From Desulfitobacterium sp050251735 (GTDB lineage Bacteria; Bacillota; Desulfitobacteriia; Desulfitobacteriales; Desulfitobacteriaceae): a DNA stretch of 64,000 nt. Location of the stretch: contig JBFWMF010000016.1 in NCBI GenBank assembly GCA_050251735.1, forward strand, positions 16,206 to 80,205, given 5' to 3'. Shown in pieces: positions 1 through 8,782 of this stretch; the first letter of the stretch is position 1, and each line of letters begins with the position of its first letter. Below the pieces are notes generated by a model. The model did not search any database. It was not told the origin of the DNA and saw only the letters and a list, made by a program, of their open reading frames with translations. The position numbers and the translations under genes were made by a program.

Positions 1-81
1 CCTCTGATTTAAATCTAGAGAAAGGGATTCTAAGATCTTTTGCAGAATAAGAAGGATAGTGAACTAAGGAGGTTGAGTTGT

Positions 82-963
82 ATGAGTGAAGAGTTTAAAC
101 TAAAATCCCATTATCAGCTCGCGATTGTCGGGTGTGGACCGGCTGGGATGTCAGCCGCTTTAAATGCCAAAATTAGAAATAAAGACTTTATCCTTTTGGG
201 AAGTGATTTCTGTAGTCCCAAATTAGCTAAGGCTCCACAGATTGATAACTACTTGGGTTTTCCCGAAATTAAAGGGGAAGAATTGCGACAACACTATCTG
301 AATCACTTGAAATCCATGGGAATTGAAGTCGTGACCTGGAAGGCCCTCAATATTTATCCCGGACCGCCTTTTACCTTAGTGGGTAATAATGAATCCTTTG
401 AAGCTGATGCCGTGATTTTGGCCACCGGGGTATCACCGACCAAGCTTCTTCCCGGAGAGACGGAGCTACTGGGCCGTGGGGTGGGCTATTGTGCGACCTG
501 CGATGGTCCCTTGTACAAAGGAAAGAAAGTCGCTATTATTTCCTATAGTCATGAAGGTGAAGCGGAAGCCAACTTTATGGCTGAGATTTGCTCGGAAGTA
601 TATTACATCCCTTTCTATAAAGAAGTGGGTCAACTCGATTCAAGAATCATCCAAAGAAAGGCTAGAATCAAAGAAATCTACGGTGCTCAGCATGTAGAGA
701 AGCTGGTCTTGGATAGTGAGGAAATCCTAGTGGACGGTGTATTCGTTTTACGGGAAAGCTTGCCGGCAGAGCAGATTGTTCCAGGACTGGAAATGGACAA
801 AGGAGCGATTAAGGTTAACCGAGACTTAGGAACCAGTGTGCCGGGACTCTTTGCTGCAGGAGATTGCTCCGGACAACCCTATCAGCTGAACAAAGCGGTA
901 GGGGAAGGTGGAACGGCTGCCCTGAGTGCCATCAAGTATTTGGATGAGATGAAAAAAAGCTAA
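82..963 (+). CDS. Thioredoxin-reductase-like flavoprotein lacking a normal NADPH motif
   Basis: A 293-residue FAD protein of the thioredoxin reductase family. The N-terminal dinucleotide motif GCGPAGMSAA binds FAD, CATCDG is the redox disulfide, and GLFAAGDCSG near the C-terminus is the second FAD motif. In ordinary TrxB the second dinucleotide fold reads GGGDSA and is followed by HRR; here that region reads IISYSHEGEAEA and no HRR motif follows. This resembles the ferredoxin-dependent or NADPH-independent TrxR-like enzymes of clostridia, so the electron donor may not be NADPH (inference). The ATG at 82 is chosen because AAGGAGG lies at 66-72; an upstream in-frame TTG at 40 has no such site. 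It stands alone and converges on thrB. Confidence 0.8.
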   Translation: MSEEFKLKSHYQLAIVGCGPAGMSAALNAKIRNKDFILLGSDFCSPKLAKAPQIDNYLGFPEIKGEELRQHYLNHLKSMGIEVVTWKALNIYPGPPFTLVGNNESFEADAVILATGVSPTKLLPGETELLGRGVGYCATCDGPLYKGKKVAIISYSHEGEAEANFMAEICSEVYYIPFYKEVGQLDSRIIQRKARIKEIYGAQHVEKLVLDSEEILVDGVFVLRESLPAEQIVPGLEMDKGAIKVNRDLGTSVPGLFAAGDCSGQPYQLNKAVGEGGTAALSAIKYLDEMKKS

Positions 964-987
964 ACTGAGATTAAAGGCAAAATAGGA

Positions 988-1041
988 AATGAGGCCTGTC
1001 CGAAATACGAATGCGCATTCGTATTTCGGACAGGCCTCATT
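988..1041. terminator. 54-bp perfect palindrome, bidirectional terminator
   Basis: Two 27-base arms are exact reverse complements centred at 1014/1015. The palindrome sits between convergent genes (reductase on plus, thrB on minus), and short T-rich runs follow on both sides. It probably terminates both. Confidence 0.8.
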
Positions 1042-1043
1042 CT

Positions 1044-1937
1044 TTACAATACTGTTGCCCCTACTGAATCAATGGCGAGGGTATATGCTTTAGCTGTTAA
1101 CCCATGGGAGCTTAAGGAATCCACCATAGCTTGTGAAATTTCACCGGCCTTATCCGCTGAGACAAGAGCTAGGATGGTTGGCCCCGAGCCGCTTAGTGCT
1201 GAGCCAAATGCTCCATGGTTTAGGGCGACTCCTAAAGTTTTAGAGAGTCCGGGAACCAGGGCCGCTCGTTGGTTTTGATGAAGACGATCCTGCATACCCT
1301 CCTTGAGAAACTCATAATTTTCATGAATGAGGGCTTCTACCAGCAAAGCTGTCCGAGATAGATTAAAGACCGCATCGGCGCGAGGTATTGATGCAGGCAA
1401 CACATTGCGGCTTTTTTCTGTAGAGAGGTGGAAGTCGGGTACAATGGCTAAAGCAATGAATCGAGGATTATCATGCAAGATTCTGGCGATTACCGAGGTC
1501 TCAGTGGATACGGCCAGAGTAATTCCCCCTAGTAGGGCAGGTGCCACATTATCAGGGTGCCCCTCGATACGATTGGCTATCTGAAGAATTTCCTGCTTGC
1601 TTAAGACGCCCCCGGCATATTCATTGGCTGCTACAAGTCCTCCCACGATGGCCGCTGAGCTACTGCCTAAGCCCCGAGTGGGGGGGACATTGTTCTCCAA
1701 AGTCAGGGATACGGTCGGAATTTTAATGCCGATCTCATTCCACAAGGCGCACATACTTTGCCAGACGAGATTAGAATCATCGGTAGCAATGCCTGAGGAG
1801 TAGTCTCCTGTTAAGGTAATCTGAAAAGAATCACTAGCATCGATCTGGACGAAATTATATAAAGAAAGGGCCATGCCGAGGCAATCAAAGCCTGGCCCCA
1901 AGTTGGCGGAAGTTGCGGGTATTCTAACAGAAACCAT
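1044..1937 (-). CDS. thrB: Homoserine kinase
   Basis: A 297-residue GHMP-family kinase that phosphorylates homoserine on the way to threonine. Visible motifs are the N-terminal RIPATSANLGPGFDCLG, the ATP loop PPTRGLGSSSAA, and the C-terminal GSALSGSGPT. Length is normal for bacterial ThrB. It starts 11 bases after the end of hom on the same strand, so the two are co-transcribed and probably translationally coupled. No thrC follows; the unit ends in the palindrome at 988-1041. Confidence 0.95.
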   Translation of the reverse strand: MVSVRIPATSANLGPGFDCLGMALSLYNFVQIDASDSFQITLTGDYSSGIATDDSNLVWQSMCALWNEIGIKIPTVSLTLENNVPPTRGLGSSSAAIVGGLVAANEYAGGVLSKQEILQIANRIEGHPDNVAPALLGGITLAVSTETSVIARILHDNPRFIALAIVPDFHLSTEKSRNVLPASIPRADAVFNLSRTALLVEALIHENYEFLKEGMQDRLHQNQRAALVPGLSKTLGVALNHGAFGSALSGSGPTILALVSADKAGEISQAMVDSLSSHGLTAKAYTLAIDSVGATVL

Positions 1938-1948
1938 GCTGATCCTCC

Positions 1949-3247
1949 TTAATCGTCGTTGAGTTCTCCTGATTCAAAACGAATGACATTTTGAATACTA
2001 AGAACTTTGTCATAAGCCCTGACAGAATCCAAGGCCTCGCGAAGCTGGGATTCTTGGCTAGGATGGGTGACAAGAACGATTTCAGCCTCATGGCGTTTCT
2101 TCTGCTTTTGAATAATCGAGGCAAAACTGACACTAGCTTCAGCAAAGAGTAAAGCCAAAGTAGCTAAAACCCTAGGTTCATCCTTGACTCGCAAGCGAAT
2201 ATAGAAAGCGCTTTTGAAATTTTGCTCGCTTTTAATCGGTAATTCGTTATAACAGGTGCAATTGATGCTGGCAGTAGAATTGGTGTTCAAGTTGCGTACC
2301 ACCTGAATGATATCAGATACAACGGCGCTTCCGGTAGGAAGGGAACCGGCACCGCGACCATAGAACATAGTTTCGCCCACTGCATCTCCCACCACATAAA
2401 CGGCATTAAAGACCCCATTGACAGAAGCTAAAGGGTGTGAGTTTGGCAAGATTGCCGGATGGACACGAACTTCGATACCATCTGCCTGAGATTTGGCCAC
2501 AGCCAACAGCTTAATTGTTGAATTTAATTCTCGAGCATAGGCAATGTCTTCGGAAGTGATTTTTGAGATCCCTTCTACATAAACATCATTCACTGTGACC
2601 CGTGAATTGAAAGCGATGGAAGCAAGTATGGCCAGTTTGCGTGCCGCATCTAAGCCGTCCACGTCCGCTGAAGGATCGGCCTCGGCATAGCCCAGTTTTT
2701 GAGCTTCTTCCAGTACCTCATGATAGTCTCGACCCTGTTCGGACATTGCTGTCAAAATGTAATTGGTGGTGCCATTAATAATCCCCAAAACCTCTGATAT
2801 TTTGTTGCCGGCTAATGATTGCTTGAGAGCAGCGATAATGGGAATGCCGCCGGCTACACTGGCTTCAAATAGGAGGTCCTTACCTGCTTCCTTGGCGGCA
2901 TCTAGGAGCTCATGGCCGTGGATGGCCAGGAGATCTTTATTCGCAGTTACGACGTTTTTTCCGTTTTTGAAGGCTTCTAATATATAGGTTCGAGCCGGTT
3001 CTATCCCGCCCATAACCTCGACTACCACATCGATTTGGGGGTCGGTAAGAATGTCTTTGGCTTGATCAGTAAGTGTAAAATCCCCTTGCACATTGCGAGG
3101 TGCATTCAGGTTCCGCACCAGCACTTTGGAGACCTTAATTTGAGTTTGGGAACGGTTCTGTATATCGCTAGCATTCTGCTCAAGTATTTGAATTACCCCA
3201 CTGCCGACGGTTCCGAGACCCAAAAGTCCGATTGAAACGACCTGCAT
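1949..3247 (-). CDS. hom: Homoserine dehydrogenase with C-terminal ACT domain
   Basis: A 432-residue NAD(P)-dependent enzyme reducing aspartate semialdehyde to homoserine. The Rossmann motif GLLGLGTVGSGV is at the N-terminus, the catalytic region GGIPIIAALKQSLAGN and NGTTNYIL lie mid-protein, and a C-terminal ACT-like domain (about residues 345-430) is expected to bind threonine for feedback inhibition. The ATG at 3247 has GGAGG immediately upstream on the minus strand; the in-frame ATG at 3271 lacks a ribosome site. It is divergent from the ilv-leu operon and followed by thrB. Confidence 0.95.
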   Translation of the reverse strand: MQVVSIGLLGLGTVGSGVIQILEQNASDIQNRSQTQIKVSKVLVRNLNAPRNVQGDFTLTDQAKDILTDPQIDVVVEVMGGIEPARTYILEAFKNGKNVVTANKDLLAIHGHELLDAAKEAGKDLLFEASVAGGIPIIAALKQSLAGNKISEVLGIINGTTNYILTAMSEQGRDYHEVLEEAQKLGYAEADPSADVDGLDAARKLAILASIAFNSRVTVNDVYVEGISKITSEDIAYARELNSTIKLLAVAKSQADGIEVRVHPAILPNSHPLASVNGVFNAVYVVGDAVGETMFYGRGAGSLPTGSAVVSDIIQVVRNLNTNSTASINCTCYNELPIKSEQNFKSAFYIRLRVKDEPRVLATLALLFAEASVSFASIIQKQKKRHEAEIVLVTHPSQESQLREALDSVRAYDKVLSIQNVIRFESGELNDD

Positions 3248-3344
3248 TGAATTTCCTCCAATCCGTTTCATGAAAACAAATGTATTCGCATTGTGGACAT
3301 TATAATATGGTTTTTTTTCTTTGACAAGAGTTTTTCAAAAGTGG

Positions 3345-3373
3345 TTGACACTATTGGCTGTGTATTATAAACT
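3345..3373 (+). promoter_or_regulatory. Probable sigma-A promoter of the ilv leader
   Basis: TTGACA at 3345-3350, 17 bases, then TAAACT at 3368-3373. It lies 40 bases before the riboswitch. The -10 is imperfect, so the exact promoter is not certain. Confidence 0.5.
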
Positions 3374-3410
3374 TATGATTAAATCAAAGAATGTATTATA
3401 ACAGAAGGAA

Positions 3411-3506
3411 GTGTACCTAGGGTTCCGGGAAATTCTCCGACAGGTCCGAGCGGTACAAGATCCAGAGTATGGATTTACACCGTGGGCAGAAAAAACCCGA
3501 GCGGAA
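3411..3506 (+). ncRNA. ykkC-family riboswitch aptamer, likely ppGpp (subtype 2a)
   Basis: The leader carries ykkC-class landmarks in order: CTAGGGTTCCG near 3417, a GACAGGTCCGAG segment near 3438, ACACCGTGGGCAGAAAAAAC near 3477 and CCGAGCGG at 3497. Known ykkC subtype 2a RNAs bind ppGpp and sit upstream of branched-chain amino acid genes, which is this context (ilvE follows). Subtypes 1 (guanidine) and 2b (PRPP) are less likely from context. The last strand of the aptamer overlaps the 5' arm of the terminator, as expected for a ligand-dependent antiterminator. Confidence 0.85.
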
Positions 3507-3547
3507 AGTTCCTCCAAAGTGCAAGGAACACCGCTCGGTTTCCTTTT
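3497..3547 (+). terminator. Riboswitch-controlled intrinsic terminator
   Basis: CCGAGCGG (3497-3504) pairs with CCGCTCGG (3531-3538), extended by an internal GTTCC/GGAAC pair and followed by TTTCCTTTT. It lies between the aptamer and ilvE. Confidence 0.85.
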
Positions 3548-3687
3548 AGCTAGTTTCCTTCACAGAATTAGTTGTTATATCATTGAGTAGTAAACCAGTG
3601 AGAATCTTGACGAAAGCCAAGTTCTATAATTTTCTAGTTACAGGTGGAGAAAAATCAATTTAACTTATGGGTAAAGGGGAGATTTTT

Positions 3688-4566
3688 GTGGAAATGCTTA
3701 TTTATCTGAACGGTGAGTATGTTACAAAAGAAGAGGCTAAGATATCAGTTTTTGATCATGGTTTGCTTTATGGAGATGGGATTTTTGAAGGCATTCGTGC
3801 TTATCATGGCAGAGTATTCAAATGTCAAGAACACCTAGATCGTCTTTATGAGTCAGCTAAAACGATTATGTTGAATATTGGCATCTCTAAGCCCGAGATG
3901 GAAGAAGTTCTTTGCAGTACCTTAAGAAAAAACAACTTAGATAATGCCTATATCCGTTTAGTAGTTACCCGTGGGGTGGGAGACCTAGGTTTAGATCCTA
4001 ACAACTGCAAAGCGGCTAGTATTATCTGTATAGCAGACCAAATTAAGATTTATCCTCAACACATGTACGAGAATGGGCTCGAAGTCAAAACGGTTGCTGT
4101 AAGGCGGACAAATCCGGATTCCCTCAGCCCACGTGTAAAATCCTTAAACTACTTGAACAATATTATGGCCAAGATTGAATCCACTCAAGCAGGAGTGGTT
4201 GAAGCAATCATGTTAACCCAAGAAGGTTATGTGGTGGAAGGGACTGCTGATAATATCTTCATCCTTCGTCGGGGTGCCTTGCTTACTCCGCCTTTATCCG
4301 CTGGATGTCTTGAAGGTGTGACCCGTAATACCGTCATTGCCTTAGCCAAAAAGGCAGGTCTTGAAGTTCGAGAAGAGCTGTTTAACCGGCATGATGTCTA
4401 CAATGCAGATGAGTGCTTCTTGACCGGAACGGCTGCTGAATTGATTCCCGTAGTTCAAGCTGATGGTCGGGTCATCGGCGATGGGAAACCGGGAAAAGTG
4501 TTTAAAGACCTCTTGAAGGATTTCCAGGCTTTGACTTTGGTCGACGGGGTTTCTATTAATAAGTAG
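3688..4566 (+). CDS. ilvE: Branched-chain amino acid aminotransferase
   Basis: A 292-residue class IV PLP aminotransferase carrying out the last step of valine, leucine and isoleucine synthesis. Visible motifs include FDHGLLYGDGIFEGIR at the N-terminus, the PLP-lysine region PRVKSLNYLNN, and EGTADNIFI, then GVTRNTV. The GTG at 3688 is preferred because AAAGGGGAG lies at 3673-3681; the ATG at 3667 lies upstream of that site and lacks its own. It is the first gene after the riboswitch terminator, so its transcription should rise when ppGpp is high (known for the riboswitch class). Confidence 0.93.
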   Translation: MEMLIYLNGEYVTKEEAKISVFDHGLLYGDGIFEGIRAYHGRVFKCQEHLDRLYESAKTIMLNIGISKPEMEEVLCSTLRKNNLDNAYIRLVVTRGVGDLGLDPNNCKAASIICIADQIKIYPQHMYENGLEVKTVAVRRTNPDSLSPRVKSLNYLNNIMAKIESTQAGVVEAIMLTQEGYVVEGTADNIFILRRGALLTPPLSAGCLEGVTRNTVIALAKKAGLEVREELFNRHDVYNADECFLTGTAAELIPVVQADGRVIGDGKPGKVFKDLLKDFQALTLVDGVSINK

Positions 4567-4746
4567 GAATGACGCATTGGGTAAATCAGGAAGTAATGTT
4601 ACAATATACTTTAGGATCTATCTGCAGTCCAAAATGTACCAAGGAAAGCTGAAGGATAAGTAATATATAATTTAAATGGCATTTTTAAAATTACAATAGG
4701 ATTTCTTATGGATTTTGTATTTATGTTAAAGGAGTGGAGAAAAAGA

Positions 4747-6441
4747 ATGAACAGCGATACAGTAAAAGCAGGCATTGACCGAGCTCCCCATCGCTCTCTT
4801 CTGAAAGCATTAGGACTTACCGATCGTGAGATTGAAAAACCTTTTATCGGCGTCGTAAATTCTTTTACAGAGCTGGTTCCTGGGCATATGCATCTTCGTC
4901 AAGTTGCCGAAGCGGTGAAAGCTGGAATTCGTGAAAACGGTGGAACGCCTTTTGAGTTCTCCACGATAGCTGTCTGTGACGGACTTGCCATGGGTCATGA
5001 AGGTATGCATTATTCTTTAGCTAGTCGTGAAATTGTTGCCGATGCTATTGAAGTGGTAGCCAAGGGTCACCAATTGGACGCTTTGGTTTTAATCCCAAGC
5101 TGCGATAAAGTAGTACCCGGTATGTTGATGGCGGCCATGCGCTTAAATATTCCTGCCATTGTGGTCAGCGGTGGACCTATGTTGCCGGGACGCTTTGAAG
5201 GAGCCCCTGTCACCCTTAGCACCGTATTTGAAGGGGTCGGACAGGTGCACGCGGGTAAAAAAGATGAGGCTTGGCTTCACGAGTTAGAAGCCAAGGCATG
5301 CCCCACTTGCGGTTCATGCGCTGGGATGTTTACCGCGAACTCTATGAACTGTTTGACCGAGGCTCTTGGTTTGGCTTTGCCTGGCAATGGTACGATTCCC
5401 GCAGTCTATTCGGAGCGGTTAATTCTAGCCAAGGAAACCGGTTATCAAGTTATGGAGCTTTATCGTCAAAATATCAGACCTCGGGACATCGTCACCCAAA
5501 CTACCTTGAAAAACGGGGTGGCTCTTGATATGGCCCTAGGTTGCTCCACTAATACCATTTTACATCTACCGGCGATTGCCAATGAAGGGGATATAGTTTG
5601 GGACCTGAGCAAAGTAAATGAAGTCAGTGAAAAAACTCCTCAAATCTGCAAGTTAGCACCTGCCTCTGAGACACCCTTGGCAGCACTTCATGAAGCAGGC
5701 GGCGTCAGTGCCGTGCTCAAACAATTGATTGATGCCGGTTTAATCGACGGATCTACCCTGACCGTCTCCGGGGTAACCATGGCTGAAAGGCTGAAGCAGG
5801 CTAGAGTTGTAGATACGGATATTATTCGTCCACAATCTAAGCCCTTCTCCCAAAGAGGGGGATTGCGAATCCTCTATGGAAATTTAGCTCCTGAAGGGGC
5901 AGTGATTAAGCAGGGGGCACTAAAGAGTCAAGATTTCGTCTTCGAGGGTAAAGCCAAGGTCTTCAATGGTGAAGTCCCTGCTGCCGAAGCTATTCGCAAC
6001 CTTGAAATAAAAGCCGGAGATGTAGTTGTTATTCGTTATGAAGGGCCTAAAGGCGGACCGGGCATGAGAGAAATGCTTGGGCCTACCGCTACTTTGGCAG
6101 GCATGGGTCTCGACGCAGATGTAGCGTTAATCACGGATGGTCGTTTCTCGGGTGCCAGCCGTGGACTCTCTATCGGCCATGTATCACCGGAGGCAGCCAT
6201 CGGGGGCGATATTGCGCTTTTAAAGGATGGAGATACCATTCGCATCGATATCGGAAAAGGACAGTTGGAGTGGGTTGTTTCAGAGGAAGAAAGAAGTCAT
6301 CGCAGAAAAGAATTTGAAGCAAAAGCAGTGCAAACCAACCATCTCAAGCCCGAACTATGCAGTGGCTACCTAGGACGGTATGCCCACTTCGTGCAATCTG
6401 CTTCAAAAGGAGCGGCCTTACGCCGATTGAAGGGGGAATAA
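4747..6441 (+). CDS. ilvD: Dihydroxy-acid dehydratase
   Basis: A 564-residue iron-sulfur dehydratase acting in valine and isoleucine synthesis. Cluster-binding cysteines are visible in IPSCDKVVPGM and CPTCGSCAGMFTANSMNC. The ATG at 4747 follows AAAGGAGTGGAG; an upstream in-frame ATG at 4708 has no ribosome site. ilvB begins three bases after its stop, so the genes are one operon. Confidence 0.96.
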   Translation: MNSDTVKAGIDRAPHRSLLKALGLTDREIEKPFIGVVNSFTELVPGHMHLRQVAEAVKAGIRENGGTPFEFSTIAVCDGLAMGHEGMHYSLASREIVADAIEVVAKGHQLDALVLIPSCDKVVPGMLMAAMRLNIPAIVVSGGPMLPGRFEGAPVTLSTVFEGVGQVHAGKKDEAWLHELEAKACPTCGSCAGMFTANSMNCLTEALGLALPGNGTIPAVYSERLILAKETGYQVMELYRQNIRPRDIVTQTTLKNGVALDMALGCSTNTILHLPAIANEGDIVWDLSKVNEVSEKTPQICKLAPASETPLAALHEAGGVSAVLKQLIDAGLIDGSTLTVSGVTMAERLKQARVVDTDIIRPQSKPFSQRGGLRILYGNLAPEGAVIKQGALKSQDFVFEGKAKVFNGEVPAAEAIRNLEIKAGDVVVIRYEGPKGGPGMREMLGPTATLAGMGLDADVALITDGRFSGASRGLSIGHVSPEAAIGGDIALLKDGDTIRIDIGKGQLEWVVSEEERSHRRKEFEAKAVQTNHLKPELCSGYLGRYAHFVQSASKGAALRRLKGE

Positions 6442-6444
6442 AGT

Positions 6445-8133
6445 ATGGGGAAAGAGAAAGAGTGTAACACATATGCGACAGGGGCAGCACTGTTGCTGGA
6501 TTCTTTGGCTCAAGAAGGCGTAGAAGTCCTTTTTGGGTATCCCGGCGGTGCCGTTTTACCCATCTATGATGCCCTAATCAACAGTTCCATTAAGCATCTT
6601 CTGCCGCGTCATGAGCAGACTGCAGTGCATGCTGCTGATGCCTTTGCCCGTGTCAGCGGAAAAGTAGGGGTCTGTCTCGCTACGTCCGGTCCGGGGGCGA
6701 CTAATCTGGTTACGGGTATTGCCAATGCCTATATGGATTCGATACCTATCGTCGTCCTAACGGGGCAAGTACCCACCAGTCTCTTGGGAACGGATTCTTT
6801 CCAAGAAGTAGATATCACCGGGATCACCCTTCCGATCACGAAACACTCCTATATTGTCAAAGATCCACGGCAGATTTCACGGATCGTCAAGGAAGCCTTT
6901 CATATTGCCAGCACTGGACGACCCGGTCCCGTCTTGATTGACTTGCCAAAAAACGTCCTATCAGCAACGGATGTCGTTCCTGACTCAGCAGAACTGAACT
7001 TAAAAAGTTATAAATACTTTAAGAAAGGGAACGCAGGTCAGATCGAGGAAGCGGCTCGTGTCATTGCCCAATCCCAACGCCCTGTTCTTTATGCGGGGGG
7101 AGGAGTCGTCACAGCGGGAGCAAGTGAAATCCTCCGAGAAGTGGCTGAAGCCGCTAATCTTCCGGTAGTTACCACATTGATGGGAATTGGTAGCTTGCCC
7201 ACAAGTCATCCTAACGTCCTTGGCATGGTGGGCATGCACGGGACTGTAACTGCTAATTATGCGGTGGATGATTGTGATCTTCTTATCGCGGTGGGTGTAC
7301 GGTTTGATGATCGTGTAACCAGCGGCTTAGGCCATCGGTTTGCTACGAAAGCCAAAATTATTCATATTGACATCGATCCTGCTGAGATAAGCAAAGTCGT
7401 GCGGACCAATGTCCCCATCGTTGGGAATGCCAAATTAGTCTTAGAAGAACTTCTGCCACGCTTAACGCCACCTTCTATCTCAGCTTGGTGGGATCAGATC
7501 CACCTTTGGCAAGAAGAAAAACCCAAACTCGCCGACCCCACAGTCTTAAATCCTCAGGTCATTATCGAGACACTTGGGGAAGTGGCCGGAAAAGATGACA
7601 TTGTGGCGACGGATGTCGGACAGCATCAGATGTGGGCAGCTCAAAATTATCCTGTCCCAGCAGCTCGCCATTTTATAACCAGTGGCGGTCTGGGAACCAT
7701 GGGCTTTGGCTTGCCGGCAGCGATCGGATCCCAAGTAGCTGCTCCCGAGGCAACAGTTTTTCTCGTGACTGGGGACGGTTCTTTTCAAATGAGTATCCAG
7801 GAGCTAGCCACCACCGTTCAATATAAGCTCCCCGTGAAAATCATTCTGATGAATAACGGAGTTTTAGGAATGGTTCGCCAGTTACAAAAAGTCTTTTGTG
7901 ATGAACGCTATAATCAAATCCAGCTTTCCGCTAATCCGGACTTTATTAAGATTGCCGAAGCCTATGGTATTCACGGAATCCGCGTCACTGAGGTTTCTCA
8001 AGTACGTGATGCTCTATTAGAAGCCATCCATCATCCCGGCCCAGTTCTGATGGACTTCGTAATTTCCGAAGATGAAGTGGTGTCCCCCATGGTTCCCCCG
8101 GGGAAGGGACTCACAGAAATGCTGGGGAGGTAA
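6445..8133 (+). CDS. ilvB: Acetolactate synthase large subunit
   Basis: A 562-residue thiamine-diphosphate enzyme condensing pyruvate with pyruvate or 2-oxobutyrate. The N-terminal domain has FGYPGGAVLPIYDAL and the catalytic glutamate in LPRHEQTAVHAADAFAR. The C-terminal TPP motif begins GDGSFQM and runs to MNNGVLGM. Length is normal. It pairs with the regulatory subunit ilvN that starts four bases downstream. Confidence 0.97.
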   Translation: MGKEKECNTYATGAALLLDSLAQEGVEVLFGYPGGAVLPIYDALINSSIKHLLPRHEQTAVHAADAFARVSGKVGVCLATSGPGATNLVTGIANAYMDSIPIVVLTGQVPTSLLGTDSFQEVDITGITLPITKHSYIVKDPRQISRIVKEAFHIASTGRPGPVLIDLPKNVLSATDVVPDSAELNLKSYKYFKKGNAGQIEEAARVIAQSQRPVLYAGGGVVTAGASEILREVAEAANLPVVTTLMGIGSLPTSHPNVLGMVGMHGTVTANYAVDDCDLLIAVGVRFDDRVTSGLGHRFATKAKIIHIDIDPAEISKVVRTNVPIVGNAKLVLEELLPRLTPPSISAWWDQIHLWQEEKPKLADPTVLNPQVIIETLGEVAGKDDIVATDVGQHQMWAAQNYPVPAARHFITSGGLGTMGFGLPAAIGSQVAAPEATVFLVTGDGSFQMSIQELATTVQYKLPVKIILMNNGVLGMVRQLQKVFCDERYNQIQLSANPDFIKIAEAYGIHGIRVTEVSQVRDALLEAIHHPGPVLMDFVISEDEVVSPMVPPGKGLTEMLGR

Positions 8134-8137
8134 TGAA

Positions 8138-8617
8138 ATGCTGCATACTTTAGCTGTTCTCGTGGAAAATAACCCAGGAGTACTAACCCGGGTAGCCGGT
8201 TTATTCGCCCGCCGGGCATACAACATTAACAGTCTCACCGTGTGCCAAACGGAACATCCTGGGATTTCCCGGATGACCATCGTTGTCGATGGGGATGATA
8301 CAGTCATAGAACAGGTTTCCAAGCAGCTTCATAAGCTGGTGGTGGTTCATAAGGTGGTGGATTTGACTAAGGAGACTGTCGTAGATCGAGAACTAGCCTT
8401 AGTTCGTGTTAAGGTAAAAGCGGATACTCGATTGGAAATTTTGCAGATTGTGGATGTCTTCCGGGGTAGAGTCGTGGACATGGGTCGTAGCAATCTTACC
8501 GTAGAACTCACCGGAGATGAGGAAAAGATTGACGCTTTCGTGAGAACCATTCGTCCTTTTGGATTAATGGAATTGGTTCGAACAGGTAAAATCGCCATTA
8601 CCCGCTTAGATAGTTAA
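8138..8617 (+). CDS. ilvN: Acetolactate synthase small (regulatory) subunit
   Basis: A 159-residue ACT-domain subunit giving feedback control of IlvB. The N-terminal ACT domain starts MLHTLAVLVENNPGVLTRV and a second ALS_ss_C-type domain follows. GGGGAGG at 8124-8130 sets the ATG at 8138. It lies four bases after ilvB. Confidence 0.95.
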   Translation: MLHTLAVLVENNPGVLTRVAGLFARRAYNINSLTVCQTEHPGISRMTIVVDGDDTVIEQVSKQLHKLVVVHKVVDLTKETVVDRELALVRVKVKADTRLEILQIVDVFRGRVVDMGRSNLTVELTGDEEKIDAFVRTIRPFGLMELVRTGKIAITRLDS

Positions 8618-8782
8618 GATGTATCCTACAGCGCAAGAGCCTTGTTGTTATCAAAACACTTAATTAGATCTTCTGCTGTTGTAGAACAGTAAATTATATG
8701 TTATTATAAGAACTATATCATATGTTGCTTATCATAAAATAACTAAGATAATCCACTAGGATTCAAGAAGGAGCGTTTTTCA

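Noticed and set aside
3248..3666. T-box leader before ilvE
   Set aside because: The landmarks are those of a ykkC RNA; I do not see a T-box sequence or specifier loop.
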